Source: Prevotella sp. UBA1395 (GTDB lineage Bacteria > Bacteroidota > Bacteroidia > Bacteroidales > Bacteroidaceae). From it: a stretch of 10,546 nucleotides of DNA. The stretch is from contig DBQL01000173.1 of assembly GCA_002305235.1 (NCBI GenBank), forward strand, positions 17,920 to 28,465, given 5' to 3'. Every line of letters begins with the position of its first letter. The first letter of the stretch is position 1. A model generated the notes under the pieces. The model had not been told where the DNA came from and made no database searches. It saw only the letters and a program-made list of their open reading frames with translations. Shown here piece after piece: positions 1 to 7,302 of the stretch. The translations under genes were made by a program, and so were the position numbers.

Positions 1-1046
1 GTACCCGTATCGGCCTCCTGATAGTTGTTTGTCACCGCAACGCTGTAAAATTCGCCCTGCGAATTGTCACCGCGAAGGATACAACTGGGATATTTCCATG
101 TGATGGCCGACCCGGTTTCCACCTGTGTCCACGAGAGTTTGGAGTTGACACCGCGGCAGTCGCCACGCTTGGTCACGAGGTTGAGCACGCCTCCATTGCC
201 GTTCTCATCGCCCGGATACCAGTTCTGTACGGTAGAATATTTCACCTCGGCATTATTCATGACCACAATCTCCACGATGGCGGCGTGCAGCTGATTCTCG
301 TCACGCATGGGCGCAGTACAACCTTCAAGGTAGGAGACATACGAGTCATCGTCGGCCACGATCAACGTGCGTTCAAACTGACCGGTATTGCGAGCGTTGA
401 TGCGGAAATAGCTGCTCAGCTCCATCGGGCATCTCACACCTTTGGGAATATACACGAAACTGCCGTCGCTGAACACCGCGGAGTTGAGCGCCGCGGTAAA
501 GTTGTCGCGGATTCCGACCACACTTCCCAAGTATTGGCGCACCAAATCGGGATGCTCTTTCACCGCCTCGCCAAAGGAAGAGAATATCACACCCTTCTCG
601 GCCAACTGCTTCTTGAAGGTGGTCTTCACCGAAACGGAGTCCATCACGGCATCCACTGCCGTGCCGCTCAGGGCAAGACGCTCTTCCAAGGGAATGCCCA
701 ACTTATCGAAAGTCTTTTCCAACTCGGGGTCGATCTCCTTGTTCTTGGGTTTCTTGGCCAACGGGTCGGCATAATAAGAAATACTCTGAAAATCTATCTT
801 TGGCAGGTGAAGATGCCCCCATTTGGGAATTTCCAGCGTCTTCCAATAGTTGAAAGCCTCCAGCCTGAAGTCTAACAACCACTGCGGTTCTCCCTTTTTC
901 TTGGAGATAAGACGCACCACATCCTCGTTGAGTCCCACCGGAATAACATCTGTCTCGACATCCGTGGTGAAGCCGAACTCATATTTCTGCTCTGCCACCT
1001 GCTTGACAAACTTATTCTTTTCTTGTCCGTTCTTTTCTTTTTCCAT
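1..1046 (-). CDS. sufB: Fe-S cluster assembly protein SufB (3'-truncated by window edge)
   Basis: SufB is the scaffold subunit of the SUF iron-sulfur cluster assembly complex (SufBCD), acting in the cytosol with the SufC ATPase and SufD. Reading the minus strand from the ATG at 1044-1046 gives about 348 codons with no stop. SufB hallmarks are visible: the segment [20 protein letters not shown], then [19 protein letters not shown] with Cys243, then [15 protein letters not shown] and TKRGDCRG with Cys297, and finally [17 protein letters not shown] and [12 protein letters not shown]. These are the core beta-helix motifs of the family. Family members are about 480 residues, so roughly 130 C-terminal residues, including the late conserved Cys and His/Glu residues, lie outside the window. 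The gene sits 199 bp downstream of infB, behind a terminator and next to a 21-bp dyad, so it is probably controlled separately from infB. sufC and sufD would be expected further left (inference). No Shine-Dalgarno sequence is seen. Confidence 0.97.
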   Translation of the reverse strand, partial: MEKEKNGQEKNKFVKQVAEQKYEFGFTTDVETDVIPVGLNEDVVRLISKKKGEPQWLLDFRLEAFNYWKTLEIPKWGHLHLPKIDFQSISYYADPLAKKPKNKEIDPELEKTFDKLGIPLEERLALSGTAVDAVMDSVSVKTTFKKQLAEKGVIFSSFGEAVKEHPDLVRQYLGSVVGIRDNFTAALNSAVFSDGSFVYIPKGVRCPMELSSYFRINARNTGQFERTLIVADDDSYVSYLEGCTAPMRDENQLHAAIVEIVVMNNAEVKYSTVQNWYPGDENGNGGVLNLVTKRGDCRGVNSKLSWTQVETGSAITWKYPSCILRGDNSQGEFYSVAVTNNYQEADTG

Positions 1047-1053
1047 ATCTATT

Positions 1054-1074
1054 CATAGTCCAACAATGACTATG
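1054..1074. promoter_or_regulatory. 21-bp inverted repeat just upstream of sufB
   Basis: A perfect 7+7 bp dyad, CATAGTC-N7-GACTATG, ends 7 bp before the sufB start codon. It could be an operator for an iron or Fe-S-responsive regulator of the suf operon, or an mRNA hairpin that masks the sufB ribosome-binding region. The symmetry is seen directly; the function is inferred. It does not match the published SufR motif (CAAC-N6-GTTG), and no TAnnTTTG element is found nearby. Confidence 0.5.
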
Positions 1075-1100
1075 CCACAATTAAAACAGTAATGTTTATG

Positions 1101-1135
1101 ATTAAAAAAGTGGCACCCCACGATAGGAATGCCAC
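1101..1135 (-). terminator. Intrinsic terminator between infB and sufB
   Basis: On the minus strand GTGGCATTCC pairs with GGGGTGCCAC (10 bp including two G-U pairs) around a TATCGT loop, followed directly by six U residues. It lies about 110 nt after the infB stop and 55 nt before the sufB start. It should end or reduce transcription of the rimP-nusA-infB operon before sufB, and might act as an attenuator in the sufB leader. Confidence 0.8.
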
Positions 1136-1245
1136 TGCATTATTAGTCCGGAAAGACCGGAAGCGATAGGTACTTCATGCCTGAGCCTGTGATAGCTCGG
1201 ACCTGTCGGAGCCTGCCGCCCCCCGTATTTTCCAACCTGTTCCTA

Positions 1246-4170
1246 TCAAAGTTTCTGCTCTACCTCGATCTCTGTGAAGGTCTCGAGGATGTCGCCGGCC
1301 TGAATGTCATTATAGTTGACAAGCGAAAGACCGCACTCCAGTCCGGTAACCACCTCCTTCACGTCATCCTTATAGCGTTTCAACGCCGCGATGGGAGCCG
1401 TGTGTACCACGATGCCGTCACGCACCACGCGGGCCTTGTCCTTATTGTGCACCTTGCCTTCGGTAACGAGTCCGCCGGCCACAGTACCCACCTTGGAGAT
1501 CTTGTAAACCTGTTTCACCTCTACCTGACCGGTGATAATCTCTTTCTTCACCTTGTCAAGCATGCCCTCCATCGCCGCTTTCACGTCGTCGATGGCATCG
1601 TAGATCACCGAGTAGGTGTTGATTTCCACCCCATCGGCCTCGGCCAATTTACGTGCGGCGACTGACGGACGTACTTGGAATCCGACAATGATCGCGTCAG
1701 AAGCGTCGGCCAATGTCACATCGCCCTCAGAGATCTGGCCCACGGCTTTGTATATCACATTCACCTGAACCTTCTCCGTAGACAGGTTGAGGAACGAGTC
1801 ACTCAAGGCCTCGATCGATCCATCGGTATCACCTTTGACGATGATATTCATCTCGTGGAACTCTCCACGAGCGATACGATGTGATATATCGCTCAGCGTC
1901 AGACGTGTCTGCGTGCGCAGGCTTTGCTCTCGCTGGAGCTGCTCTCGCTTGTTGGCGATGTCGCGAACTTCCTGTTCTGTCTCAAGCACATGGAACTGGT
2001 CGCCGGCCGTCGGTGCACCGTTTAGACCGAGGATGATGCAGGGTTCTGCCGGACTGGCACTGTCGATGCGCTGGTTACGCTCGTTGAACATGGCCTTGAT
2101 GCGACCCCAGCAGGTACCGGCAATCATGTAATCGCCCACCTTGAGCGTACCGTTGCTCACGAGAACCGTACTTACAAATCCACGTCCCTTGTCGAGAGAG
2201 CTTTCTATAATGGTACCCGTGGCCTTGCGGTTGGGGTTGGCTTTGAGGTCGAGCATATCGGCCTCGAGCAGCACCTTCTCCAGCAACTCCTCCACTCCGA
2301 TACCCTTCTTGGCACTGATCTCCTGACACTGGTACTTGCCACCCCACTCTTCGACGAGCAGATTCATCTGTGCAAGGTCCTCGCGTATCTTGTCGGGGTT
2401 TGCCCCCGGCTTGTCAATCTTGTTGATGGCAAACACCATCGGCACACCGGCAGCCTGCGCATGGGCGATGGCCTCACGCGTGGTGGGCATCACAGAGTCG
2501 TCGGCAGCGATGATGATGATAGAGATATCGGTGACCTGAGCACCACGGGCGCGCATGGCGGTAAATGCCTCATGACCCGGGGTATCGAGGAAAGTAATCT
2601 GCCTTCCGTCGGGCAAGGTCACGTTGTATGCACCAATGTGCTGCGTGATTCCACCGGCCTCGCCGGCAATGACGTTCGAGTTGCGGATATGGTCGAGCAA
2701 CGAAGTCTTACCGTGGTCTACGTGACCCATGACCGTTACGATAGGAGCGCGACTCACGAGATCGCTCTCATCGTCAATCTCCACGCTCACAGCCTCCTGC
2801 ACTTCGGCACTGACATACTCGGTCTCGAAGCCGAACTCGTCGGCCACGAGGTTGATGGTCTCCGCGTCGAGACGCTGGTTGATGGATGCCATCACACCGA
2901 TGCTCATCAGGGTTGAGATCACTTGGGTGACGCCCACGTTCATCATCGTGGCCAGTTCAGACACGGTCACAAACTCGGTGAGCTTCAATATCTTGCTCTC
3001 CTTGCGCTCGGCGCGTGCCTCGGCAGAGAGTTTCTCCTGAACAGCCTCACGCTTTTCCTTACGGTATTTGGCACCCTTCTTGGTCTGCGTCTGCTTGCTG
3101 GTGAGACGGGCGAGCGTCTCTTTTACCTGACGTGCCACGTCCTCCTCGTTCACCTCGAGCGGCTTCTGCGGACGTTTGCGGTTCTTGTTGTTATTTTTCT
3201 TGGCAGCATTGGAGGGCGCGGCCTTTTGGGTCTGCTGCTGATTGGCGGCGGCAGTGATGTCCACCCGCTCCTTACCGATGCGCTGGCGCTTCTTGCGCTC
3301 GCCGCTTTGCTGCTTGGCTTTCTCCTCGCGCTCTTTCCTTCGCTCCTCCTTCGATTTCTTCTTGGGGCGAGTGCTTTGGTTCAGCGCGTCAAGGTCTATC
3401 TTGCCCAACACGTTCACCTTGGGCGCGTTGAGTATCTTTTTCTCGCTCTTGAGCTGGAACAACTTGGTCTCCTGACCGCCTCCCGACTGCTCTGAGGCGT
3501 TGTCGGCATCTTGCGTGGGAGCATCGTCAACAGCGTTTTCCGTTGCCGACTCCTTGGCTTCGGCCTCCGGCTCGTCCTGTCGGGCAGGCTCGTTCGCATG
3601 GTCTTCCTCATGTTCCGGGGCTTGCGTTGCCGGCTTTTCGGGTTCCGTCACGACATCGGCAACCACCTTTTCCTCCTGCTCAACCACGGGAGCGTCCTCC
3701 TTCTCTGCCGGCGTCTCCGACAAAGCGGGCTGAACAGTCTCCACGACCTCCTTTGCTTCGGGCTCTTGGCTGACGGCAGCAGCCTCCACCTCGGGTATTT
3801 CTTCCGACCGGGGAGCAACAGACTCTTTAACCGCCGGCTTTTGGCCGACACTGTCAAGATCTATCTTTCCCAAGATCTTGTACTGCTGGCGCGTGTTCGA
3901 CTCCAGCAAGCTCTCGGCCCGACGGTCGTCCTTTTTCGGTTCCGACACGCGCTTCTTCTCTTTCGATTTCTTAAAGAGTTTCTCGGCTTCGTTGCGTACT
4001 GCCGCGTCTTGCTTGAAAGCTTCAACGAGGGCATCATACTGCCTTTCGTTGAGCTTAAACGACGGTTCTGCCTTCACTTCGCCCAGCTCACTCTTCTTTT
4101 CAAGGAATTCAACTGCCGTTTGAAGTCCTATGTTCAATTCACGTAATGCTTTGTTTAATCTGATGCTCAT
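1246..4170 (-). CDS. infB: Translation initiation factor IF-2
   Basis: IF2 is the GTPase that places formyl-Met-tRNA on the 30S subunit and promotes 50S joining. The 974-residue product has all GTPase motifs: G1 GHVDHGKTS (482-490), G3 DTPGHE (529-534), G4 NKID (583-586) and G5 SAKKG (619-623). The usual domain II and the C-terminal initiator-tRNA-binding domains follow, ending at EQKL. Residues 1-60 resemble the helical IF2N module and a second one precedes the G domain (about 400-450). Between them lies a very long low-complexity arm: acidic at about 107-250 (E/A/P/D-rich), then strongly basic at about 262-390 (K/R/Q-rich). The motif LGKIDLD occurs at both 100-106 and 255-261. Such long arms are normal for Bacteroidota IF2. 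The start is supported by AAGGAG five bases upstream. The gene is third in rimP-nusA-infB, after a 218-bp gap. Confidence 0.98.
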   Translation of the reverse strand: MSIRLNKALRELNIGLQTAVEFLEKKSELGEVKAEPSFKLNERQYDALVEAFKQDAAVRNEAEKLFKKSKEKKRVSEPKKDDRRAESLLESNTRQQYKILGKIDLDSVGQKPAVKESVAPRSEEIPEVEAAAVSQEPEAKEVVETVQPALSETPAEKEDAPVVEQEEKVVADVVTEPEKPATQAPEHEEDHANEPARQDEPEAEAKESATENAVDDAPTQDADNASEQSGGGQETKLFQLKSEKKILNAPKVNVLGKIDLDALNQSTRPKKKSKEERRKEREEKAKQQSGERKKRQRIGKERVDITAAANQQQTQKAAPSNAAKKNNNKNRKRPQKPLEVNEEDVARQVKETLARLTSKQTQTKKGAKYRKEKREAVQEKLSAEARAERKESKILKLTEFVTVSELATMMNVGVTQVISTLMSIGVMASINQRLDAETINLVADEFGFETEYVSAEVQEAVSVEIDDESDLVSRAPIVTVMGHVDHGKTSLLDHIRNSNVIAGEAGGITQHIGAYNVTLPDGRQITFLDTPGHEAFTAMRARGAQVTDISIIIIAADDSVMPTTREAIAHAQAAGVPMVFAINKIDKPGANPDKIREDLAQMNLLVEEWGGKYQCQEISAKKGIGVEELLEKVLLEADMLDLKANPNRKATGTIIESSLDKGRGFVSTVLVSNGTLKVGDYMIAGTCWGRIKAMFNERNQRIDSASPAEPCIILGLNGAPTAGDQFHVLETEQEVRDIANKREQLQREQSLRTQTRLTLSDISHRIARGEFHEMNIIVKGDTDGSIEALSDSFLNLSTEKVQVNVIYKAVGQISEGDVTLADASDAIIVGFQVRPSVAARKLAEADGVEINTYSVIYDAIDDVKAAMEGMLDKVKKEIITGQVEVKQVYKISKVGTVAGGLVTEGKVHNKDKARVVRDGIVVHTAPIAALKRYKDDVKEVVTGLECGLSLVNYNDIQAGDILETFTEIEVEQKL

Positions 4171-4175
4171 ATATT

Positions 4176-4181
4176 CTCCTT
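4176..4181 (-). promoter_or_regulatory. Strong Shine-Dalgarno sequence for infB
   Basis: AAGGAG lies five bases before the infB ATG on the minus strand. None of the other gene starts in this window (sufB, nusA, rimP, ppk2, pspC, padR) has a comparable site, as expected for Bacteroidota, which mostly initiate without Shine-Dalgarno pairing. It confirms the infB start and marks infB as translationally unusual here. Confidence 0.7.
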
Positions 4182-4203
4182 ATCATAAGGCAAAAAGAAA
4201 AAG

Positions 4204-4222
4204 GGTAAAAAGGTAAAACCTT
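4204..4222. repeat. 19-nt direct repeat, copy 1
   Basis: GGTAAAAAGGTAAAACCTT on the plus strand, identical to the copy at 4271-4289 (67-bp offset). Its internal 13-mer AAAAAGGTAAAAC is the reverse complement of 4362-4374. Confidence 0.85.
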
Positions 4223-4270
4223 CCGCTCGTTCGCCTCATTTATTTATTTTGAATGGCAAAAAAGGTAAAA

Positions 4271-4289
4271 GGTAAAAAGGTAAAACCTT
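4271..4289. repeat. 19-nt direct repeat, copy 2
   Basis: GGTAAAAAGGTAAAACCTT on the plus strand, identical to 4204-4222. Here it is preceded by two further GGTAAAA-like units (from about 4258), forming a short imperfect tandem tract. Confidence 0.85.
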
Positions 4290-4361
4290 TCTCTTCTCCG
4301 CCCTGTGTCCTACTTGTCAACCTATCGTCGCTATTGCTCTTGTCCTTTTGTTTACTTGTTT

Positions 4362-4374
4362 GTTTTACCTTTTT
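4362..4374. repeat. 13-nt inverted copy of the GGTAAAA repeat
   Basis: GTTTTACCTTTTT on the plus strand, the perfect reverse complement of AAAAAGGTAAAAC inside both direct repeats. In the transcript it lies just after the nusA stop and could pair with either downstream copy, giving mutually exclusive stems. Confidence 0.8.
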
Positions 4375-4388
4375 CCCCGTCGCCGCTA

Positions 4389-5660
4389 TCAGTTCTCAAA
4401 CTCGCGGCGCAACACCTCGAGCACGTGGTCTACGGTCTCCTCCTCGAGATCGGCCTTCTCCACGAGCATCTCGCGTGGCGCATTGAGCACCGCCTTGGCC
4501 GTGTCAAGCCCGATGCCGGTAATGGCGTCGATGATCCACTGGTCGATCTCGTCGTTGAACTGATCCAAGTAGACATCGTCCTCCTGACTCGGATTGTCAC
4601 CGTTGACCACACGATATACGTCGATGGTGTATTCGGTGAGCATGGAAGCCAACTTGATATTCAGTCCGCCGCGGCCGATGGCGAGGCTCACCTCTTCGGG
4701 TTGCAGGTACACTTCGGCCTTTCTGTTCACCTCGTCGAGCGTGATGCTGGTAATCTTGGCAGGACTTAGCGCACGCTGAATGAACAGTTTGGTGTTCGCC
4801 GTCCAGTTGATCACGTCGATATTCTCATTGCACAGCTCGCGCACGATGCCGTGCACACGACTTCCGCGCACGCCCACGCAGGCTCCCACGGGGTCTATGC
4901 GGTCGTCAAAGCTCTCTACCGCGATCTTGGCGCGCTCTCCGGGCATGCGTGCAATCTTGCGAATGGCAATCAGGCCATCGGCAATCTCGGGCACCTCCTG
5001 CTCCAAGAGTCGCTCCATGAAGGTGGGGCTCGTACGCGAGAGGATGATCTTGGGGTTGTTGTTCTCGTTGTCCACACGCTCGATGACGGCCTTCACGGTC
5101 TCGCCCTTGCGATACTGGTCTGAAGGAATCTGCTCCGACTTGGGCAGAATCAGCTCATTGTTCTCGTCATCAACGACAAGCACTTCCTTCTTCCAAATTT
5201 GGTAAACCTCGCCCGAGATCACCTGTCCCACACGGTCTTTATACTTGTTATAGAGCGAGTCGTGCTCCAGTTCCAATATCTTGCTGGCCAAAGTCTGACG
5301 CAGGGTGAGAATGGCACGTCGGCCGAACTTGGCAAAGTTCACCGGCTCCGACACCTCCTCGTCCACCTCATAATCGGGTTCTATCTTGCGGGCGTCGGTC
5401 AGACTGATCTGCTTGTTATCGTCTTCCACCTCGCCATCGGCCACCACCATGCGGTTGCGGTAGATCTCAAAGTCGCCCTTGTCGGGGTTGACAATAACAT
5501 CAAAGTTCTCGTCACTGCCATATATTTTTGCGAGCACGTTGCGGAAACTCTCCTCCAACACGCTTACAAGCGTAGTGCGGTCGATGTTCTTCGTATCCTT
5601 GAATTCGCGGAACGTGTCAATCATGCTCACCTGCTCTTCATCTTTCTTCTTTGCTGCCAT
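4389..5660 (-). CDS. nusA: Transcription termination/antitermination protein NusA
   Basis: NusA binds RNA polymerase and nascent RNA, and modulates pausing, intrinsic termination and antitermination. The 423-residue product has the expected order: an N-terminal RNA-polymerase-binding domain (about 1-135), an S1 domain (about 142-208, DRVGQVISGEVYQ to IILSRTSP), KH1 with GACVGVRGSRVHGIVREL (about 259-276), KH2 with SLAIGRGGLNIKLAS (325-339), and a short C-terminal helix-hairpin-helix-like tail (about 370-420, ITGIGLDTAKAVL). There is no second long acidic repeat of the E. coli type, and the length suits Bacteroidota NusA. The ATG lies 3 bp after the rimP stop, so the two genes are surely cotranscribed and probably translationally coupled. 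NusA may also act on the hairpin in front of rimP to regulate its own operon (inference). Confidence 0.98.
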   Translation of the reverse strand: MAAKKKDEEQVSMIDTFREFKDTKNIDRTTLVSVLEESFRNVLAKIYGSDENFDVIVNPDKGDFEIYRNRMVVADGEVEDDNKQISLTDARKIEPDYEVDEEVSEPVNFAKFGRRAILTLRQTLASKILELEHDSLYNKYKDRVGQVISGEVYQIWKKEVLVVDDENNELILPKSEQIPSDQYRKGETVKAVIERVDNENNNPKIILSRTSPTFMERLLEQEVPEIADGLIAIRKIARMPGERAKIAVESFDDRIDPVGACVGVRGSRVHGIVRELCNENIDVINWTANTKLFIQRALSPAKITSITLDEVNRKAEVYLQPEEVSLAIGRGGLNIKLASMLTEYTIDVYRVVNGDNPSQEDDVYLDQFNDEIDQWIIDAITGIGLDTAKAVLNAPREMLVEKADLEEETVDHVLEVLRREFEN

Positions 5661-5663
5661 AGC

Positions 5664-6131
5664 TTATTTGAAACTGATTAAGTATTTAGTATATTTTACA
5701 TTGTCCATGTCATACCGGTGGTCCACATCCATCAGCACCGGGCGTTTCTTGCCTTCCTGCTTTACCTTCTCGCTCACGGCCACCGTGAACTCGCGGCCCT
5801 CGACGCTCTTAAGCACGCCCCTCACCTTCTTGCCATCGGCGGTAAGCACCTCCACCGGCTCTCCGATGAAGTTGTGATACTGCTGCTCCACCTTGAAAGG
5901 CTGGCCCAATCCGGCCGACCCCACCTCCAATTCATAGTCTTCCTGCTCACGGTCGAGACGATCCTCAATAAACTTGCTGAGTTCCACGCAATCATTGATG
6001 TAAACGCCATCGGCATGATCGATCTCCACAGTGATCTTGTCATCGGGGCTGACCACGACGTCTACAAGGAAATACTCCTTGCCAGTCAACCACTCTTCCA
6101 CTAAATTTTTTACGACGTTCTTGTCTATCAT
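5664..6131 (-). CDS. rimP: Ribosome maturation factor RimP
   Basis: RimP is a cytosolic factor for 30S subunit maturation. The 155-residue product has the two-domain layout of the family. The N-terminal alpha/beta domain includes the segment KITVEIDHADGVYINDCVELSKFIEDRLD (32-60) and ends in LEVGSAGLGQPFK (68-80), the counterpart of the usual VSSPGLDRPL. The C-terminal SH3-like barrel covers about 84-155 (FIGEPVEVLTADGKKVRGVL). Replacement of SSPG by GSAG is a mild departure from the textbook motif. It is the first gene of rimP-nusA-infB. The ATG at 6129-6131 is 13 nt after the U-tract of a leader hairpin and about 60 nt after a good promoter. No Shine-Dalgarno sequence is seen. Confidence 0.95.
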   Translation of the reverse strand: MIDKNVVKNLVEEWLTGKEYFLVDVVVSPDDKITVEIDHADGVYINDCVELSKFIEDRLDREQEDYELEVGSAGLGQPFKVEQQYHNFIGEPVEVLTADGKKVRGVLKSVEGREFTVAVSEKVKQEGKKRPVLMDVDHRYDMDNVKYTKYLISFK

Positions 6132-6143
6132 ATTTTGTGATTA

Positions 6144-6177
6144 TAAAAAAATGAGGAGCTCTCTCGGAGCCCCTCAT
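6144..6177 (-). terminator. Terminator-like hairpin in the rimP leader
   Basis: On the minus strand ATGAGGGGCTC pairs with GAGCTCCTCAT (11 bp, one G-U) around a five-base CGAGA loop, followed by seven U residues. It meets the criteria for an intrinsic terminator. It lies downstream of the rimP promoter (6192-6222) and upstream of rimP, so it can act both on read-through from ppk2 and on transcripts started for the rimP operon itself. Confidence 0.85.
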
Positions 6178-6191
6178 TCCACTGAACGATG

Positions 6192-6222
6192 CAAAGTTAC
6201 GAAGAAAATTACATCCCCGCAA
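6192..6222 (-). promoter_or_regulatory. Bacteroidota-type promoter of rimP-nusA-infB
   Basis: On the minus strand TTG (6222-6220) is followed after 20 bp by TAACTTTG (6199-6192), a full match to the TAnnTTTG -7 consensus of the Bacteroidota primary sigma factor. Transcription should start near 6184-6186, only a few bases before the leader hairpin. Confidence 0.75.
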
Positions 6223-6327
6223 GTAAATGTGATATTATTTTGGTGGCCGGCACCCACAAAATCATCTGCGCGATGCCTCCGCGCCATCATGCCACAGGTC
6301 GTGCGTGCCCGCACGCCCTTGCCCGGC
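6223..6327. other. ppk2 3' spacer, no gene seen
   Basis: This short spacer runs between the ppk2 stop and the rimP promoter. A weak bulged stem around TGCCGG (about 6239-6262) lacks a U-tract and is not called a terminator. No ORF of interest is present. Confidence 0.5.
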
Positions 6328-7212
6328 TCACCCTTCCTTCTCCAGCCGTTTACGACATTCGGCCAACTCGGCCTCGGCCGCCTTGTCGAGTTTGGGGTAG
6401 CTCGTTTTCAGCTCTTCCAGTCGCCGATTGATGATGCTGCCCACGGCATAGCGCATGAACCACTTGTGGTCGGCGGGTATGACATACCACGGGGCGTACT
6501 CGGTCGAGGTGTTGGTGAGCATCTTGGAGTAAGCGTCCATATAGTCATCCCACAGGTCGCGCTCCTTGAGGTCGGCAGCCGAGAACTTCCAGTGCTTCTC
6601 TTTCTCGTCGATACGTTTGAGCAATCGCCTGCGCTGCTCCTCTTTCGACACGTTCAGGAAAAACTTCACCACCGTCGTTCCCGTCTCGGTGAGATAGCGC
6701 TCAAAGTCGTTGATATGCCGATAACGGCGCTCCCAGAATGCCTCGTCGGCATCGTTCACGTCGTTCACGCCGGGAATCTGTGCCCCGAGGAGCAGCTCGG
6801 GGTGCACCCTGCTCACCAACACATCCTCATAGTGCGAGCGGTTGAAGATGCCTATCCTGCCTCGCTCGGGCACATTCTTCTGAATGCGCCACAGGTATCC
6901 GTGGTCCAACTCTTCCGATGACGGCCGCTTATACGAGAAAACCTGACAGCCTTGGGGGTTCACGCCCGACATGACATGCTCGATGGTGCCGTCTTTGCCG
7001 GCGGCATCCATCGCCTGAAACACCACCAGCACCGCATGACGGTCGTCGGCATAGAGCCTCTCTTGCAGCTGTGTCATCGTCTCCACGTTCTTCTGCAGCA
7101 GGGCCGCGGCAGCCTCTTTTTTCATACCCGCGGTATAGTCCGCATCAAAATCGCGCACCTCATGCTTCTTGCCGGGGGTCGCGGTGAGCTTCTTGAGCAC
7201 TTCTTTCTTCAT
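6328..7212 (-). CDS. ppk2: PPK2-family polyphosphate kinase / polyphosphate:nucleotide phosphotransferase
   Basis: PPK2 enzymes transfer phosphate between inorganic polyphosphate and nucleotides, often regenerating NDP or NTP from polyphosphate. The 294-residue product has the P-loop-kinase fold signatures of the family: Walker A FQAMDAAGKDGTIEHV (65-80, with Lys73 and Asp74), SYKRPSSEELDHGYLWRI (93-110), Walker B-like RIGIFNRSHYEDVLVSRV (119-136), and the lid segment KHWKFSAADLKERDLWDDYMDAY (207-229). Which nucleotide it prefers cannot be told from sequence alone. The open frame extends to 7386, but a TATATTTG promoter at 7269-7276 lies inside that extension, and MKKEVLKKLT at 7212 begins like other family members. 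The ATG at 7248 is a less likely alternative. The gene stands alone, with its own promoter and no clear terminator of its own before the rimP leader hairpin. Confidence 0.92.
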   Translation of the reverse strand: MKKEVLKKLTATPGKKHEVRDFDADYTAGMKKEAAAALLQKNVETMTQLQERLYADDRHAVLVVFQAMDAAGKDGTIEHVMSGVNPQGCQVFSYKRPSSEELDHGYLWRIQKNVPERGRIGIFNRSHYEDVLVSRVHPELLLGAQIPGVNDVNDADEAFWERRYRHINDFERYLTETGTTVVKFFLNVSKEEQRRRLLKRIDEKEKHWKFSAADLKERDLWDDYMDAYSKMLTNTSTEYAPWYVIPADHKWFMRYAVGSIINRRLEELKTSYPKLDKAAEAELAECRKRLEKEG

Positions 7213-7268
7213 AGCCTGTCTATTGGGTTGAACGGGCACCACGGCCATACAGCCGCGCCCTTTGCTTA

Positions 7269-7302
7269 CAAATATAGGGCATTTCGCCCAAATCCTCGCA
7301 AA
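7269..7302 (-). promoter_or_regulatory. Bacteroidota-type promoter of ppk2
   Basis: TATATTTG (minus strand, 7276-7269) matches TAnnTTTG fully, with TTTG (7302-7299) 22 bp upstream, slightly longer than the usual spacing. A start near 7262 would give a leader of about 50 nt before the ATG at 7212. The spacer contains a small GGGC-N5-GCCC dyad (7277-7289). Confidence 0.65.

Larger units (their letters stand above)
1047..1245 (-). other. infB-sufB intergenic leader region
   Basis: This 199-bp gap holds the terminator (1101-1135), the sufB-proximal dyad (1054-1074) and about 110 nt of G+C-rich sequence between the infB stop and the terminator. On the minus strand that stretch contains CAGGCTC twice with a GAGC between the copies that could pair with either, a TCCGG-TCTTT-CCGGA hairpin, and a possible 11-codon ORF (1143-1178, MKYLSLPVFPD) with tandem TAA stops. 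No known riboswitch or RNA gene was recognised. No TAnnTTTG promoter was found, so the origin of sufB transcription is unclear. Confidence 0.5.
4171..4388 (-). other. nusA-infB intergenic region with GGTAAAA repeats
   Basis: A 218-bp gap interrupts the operon. It holds two identical 19-nt direct repeats, one 13-nt inverted copy, the infB Shine-Dalgarno site, and a possible 18-codon ORF at 4183-4239 (minus; MRRTSGRFYLFTLFLFAL) whose TGA-TAA stops run into the Shine-Dalgarno site. No TAnnTTTG promoter and no clear intrinsic terminator was found, so infB is probably transcribed from the rimP promoter. Confidence 0.55.

Noticed and set aside
285..875. 196-codon plus-strand open frame opposite sufB
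   Set aside because: The minus strand encodes unmistakable SufB motifs over the same bases; the plus frame shows no family features.
1143..1245. SRP RNA or known riboswitch between infB and sufB
   Set aside because: A few bases resemble the SRP core (ACAGGTCCG), but the conserved GGAA loop and AGCAG side are missing and no known riboswitch core is recognised.
6239..6262. Stem around TGCCGG after ppk2
   Set aside because: It has a bulge, a short G+C core and no U-tract, so it is not a convincing terminator.
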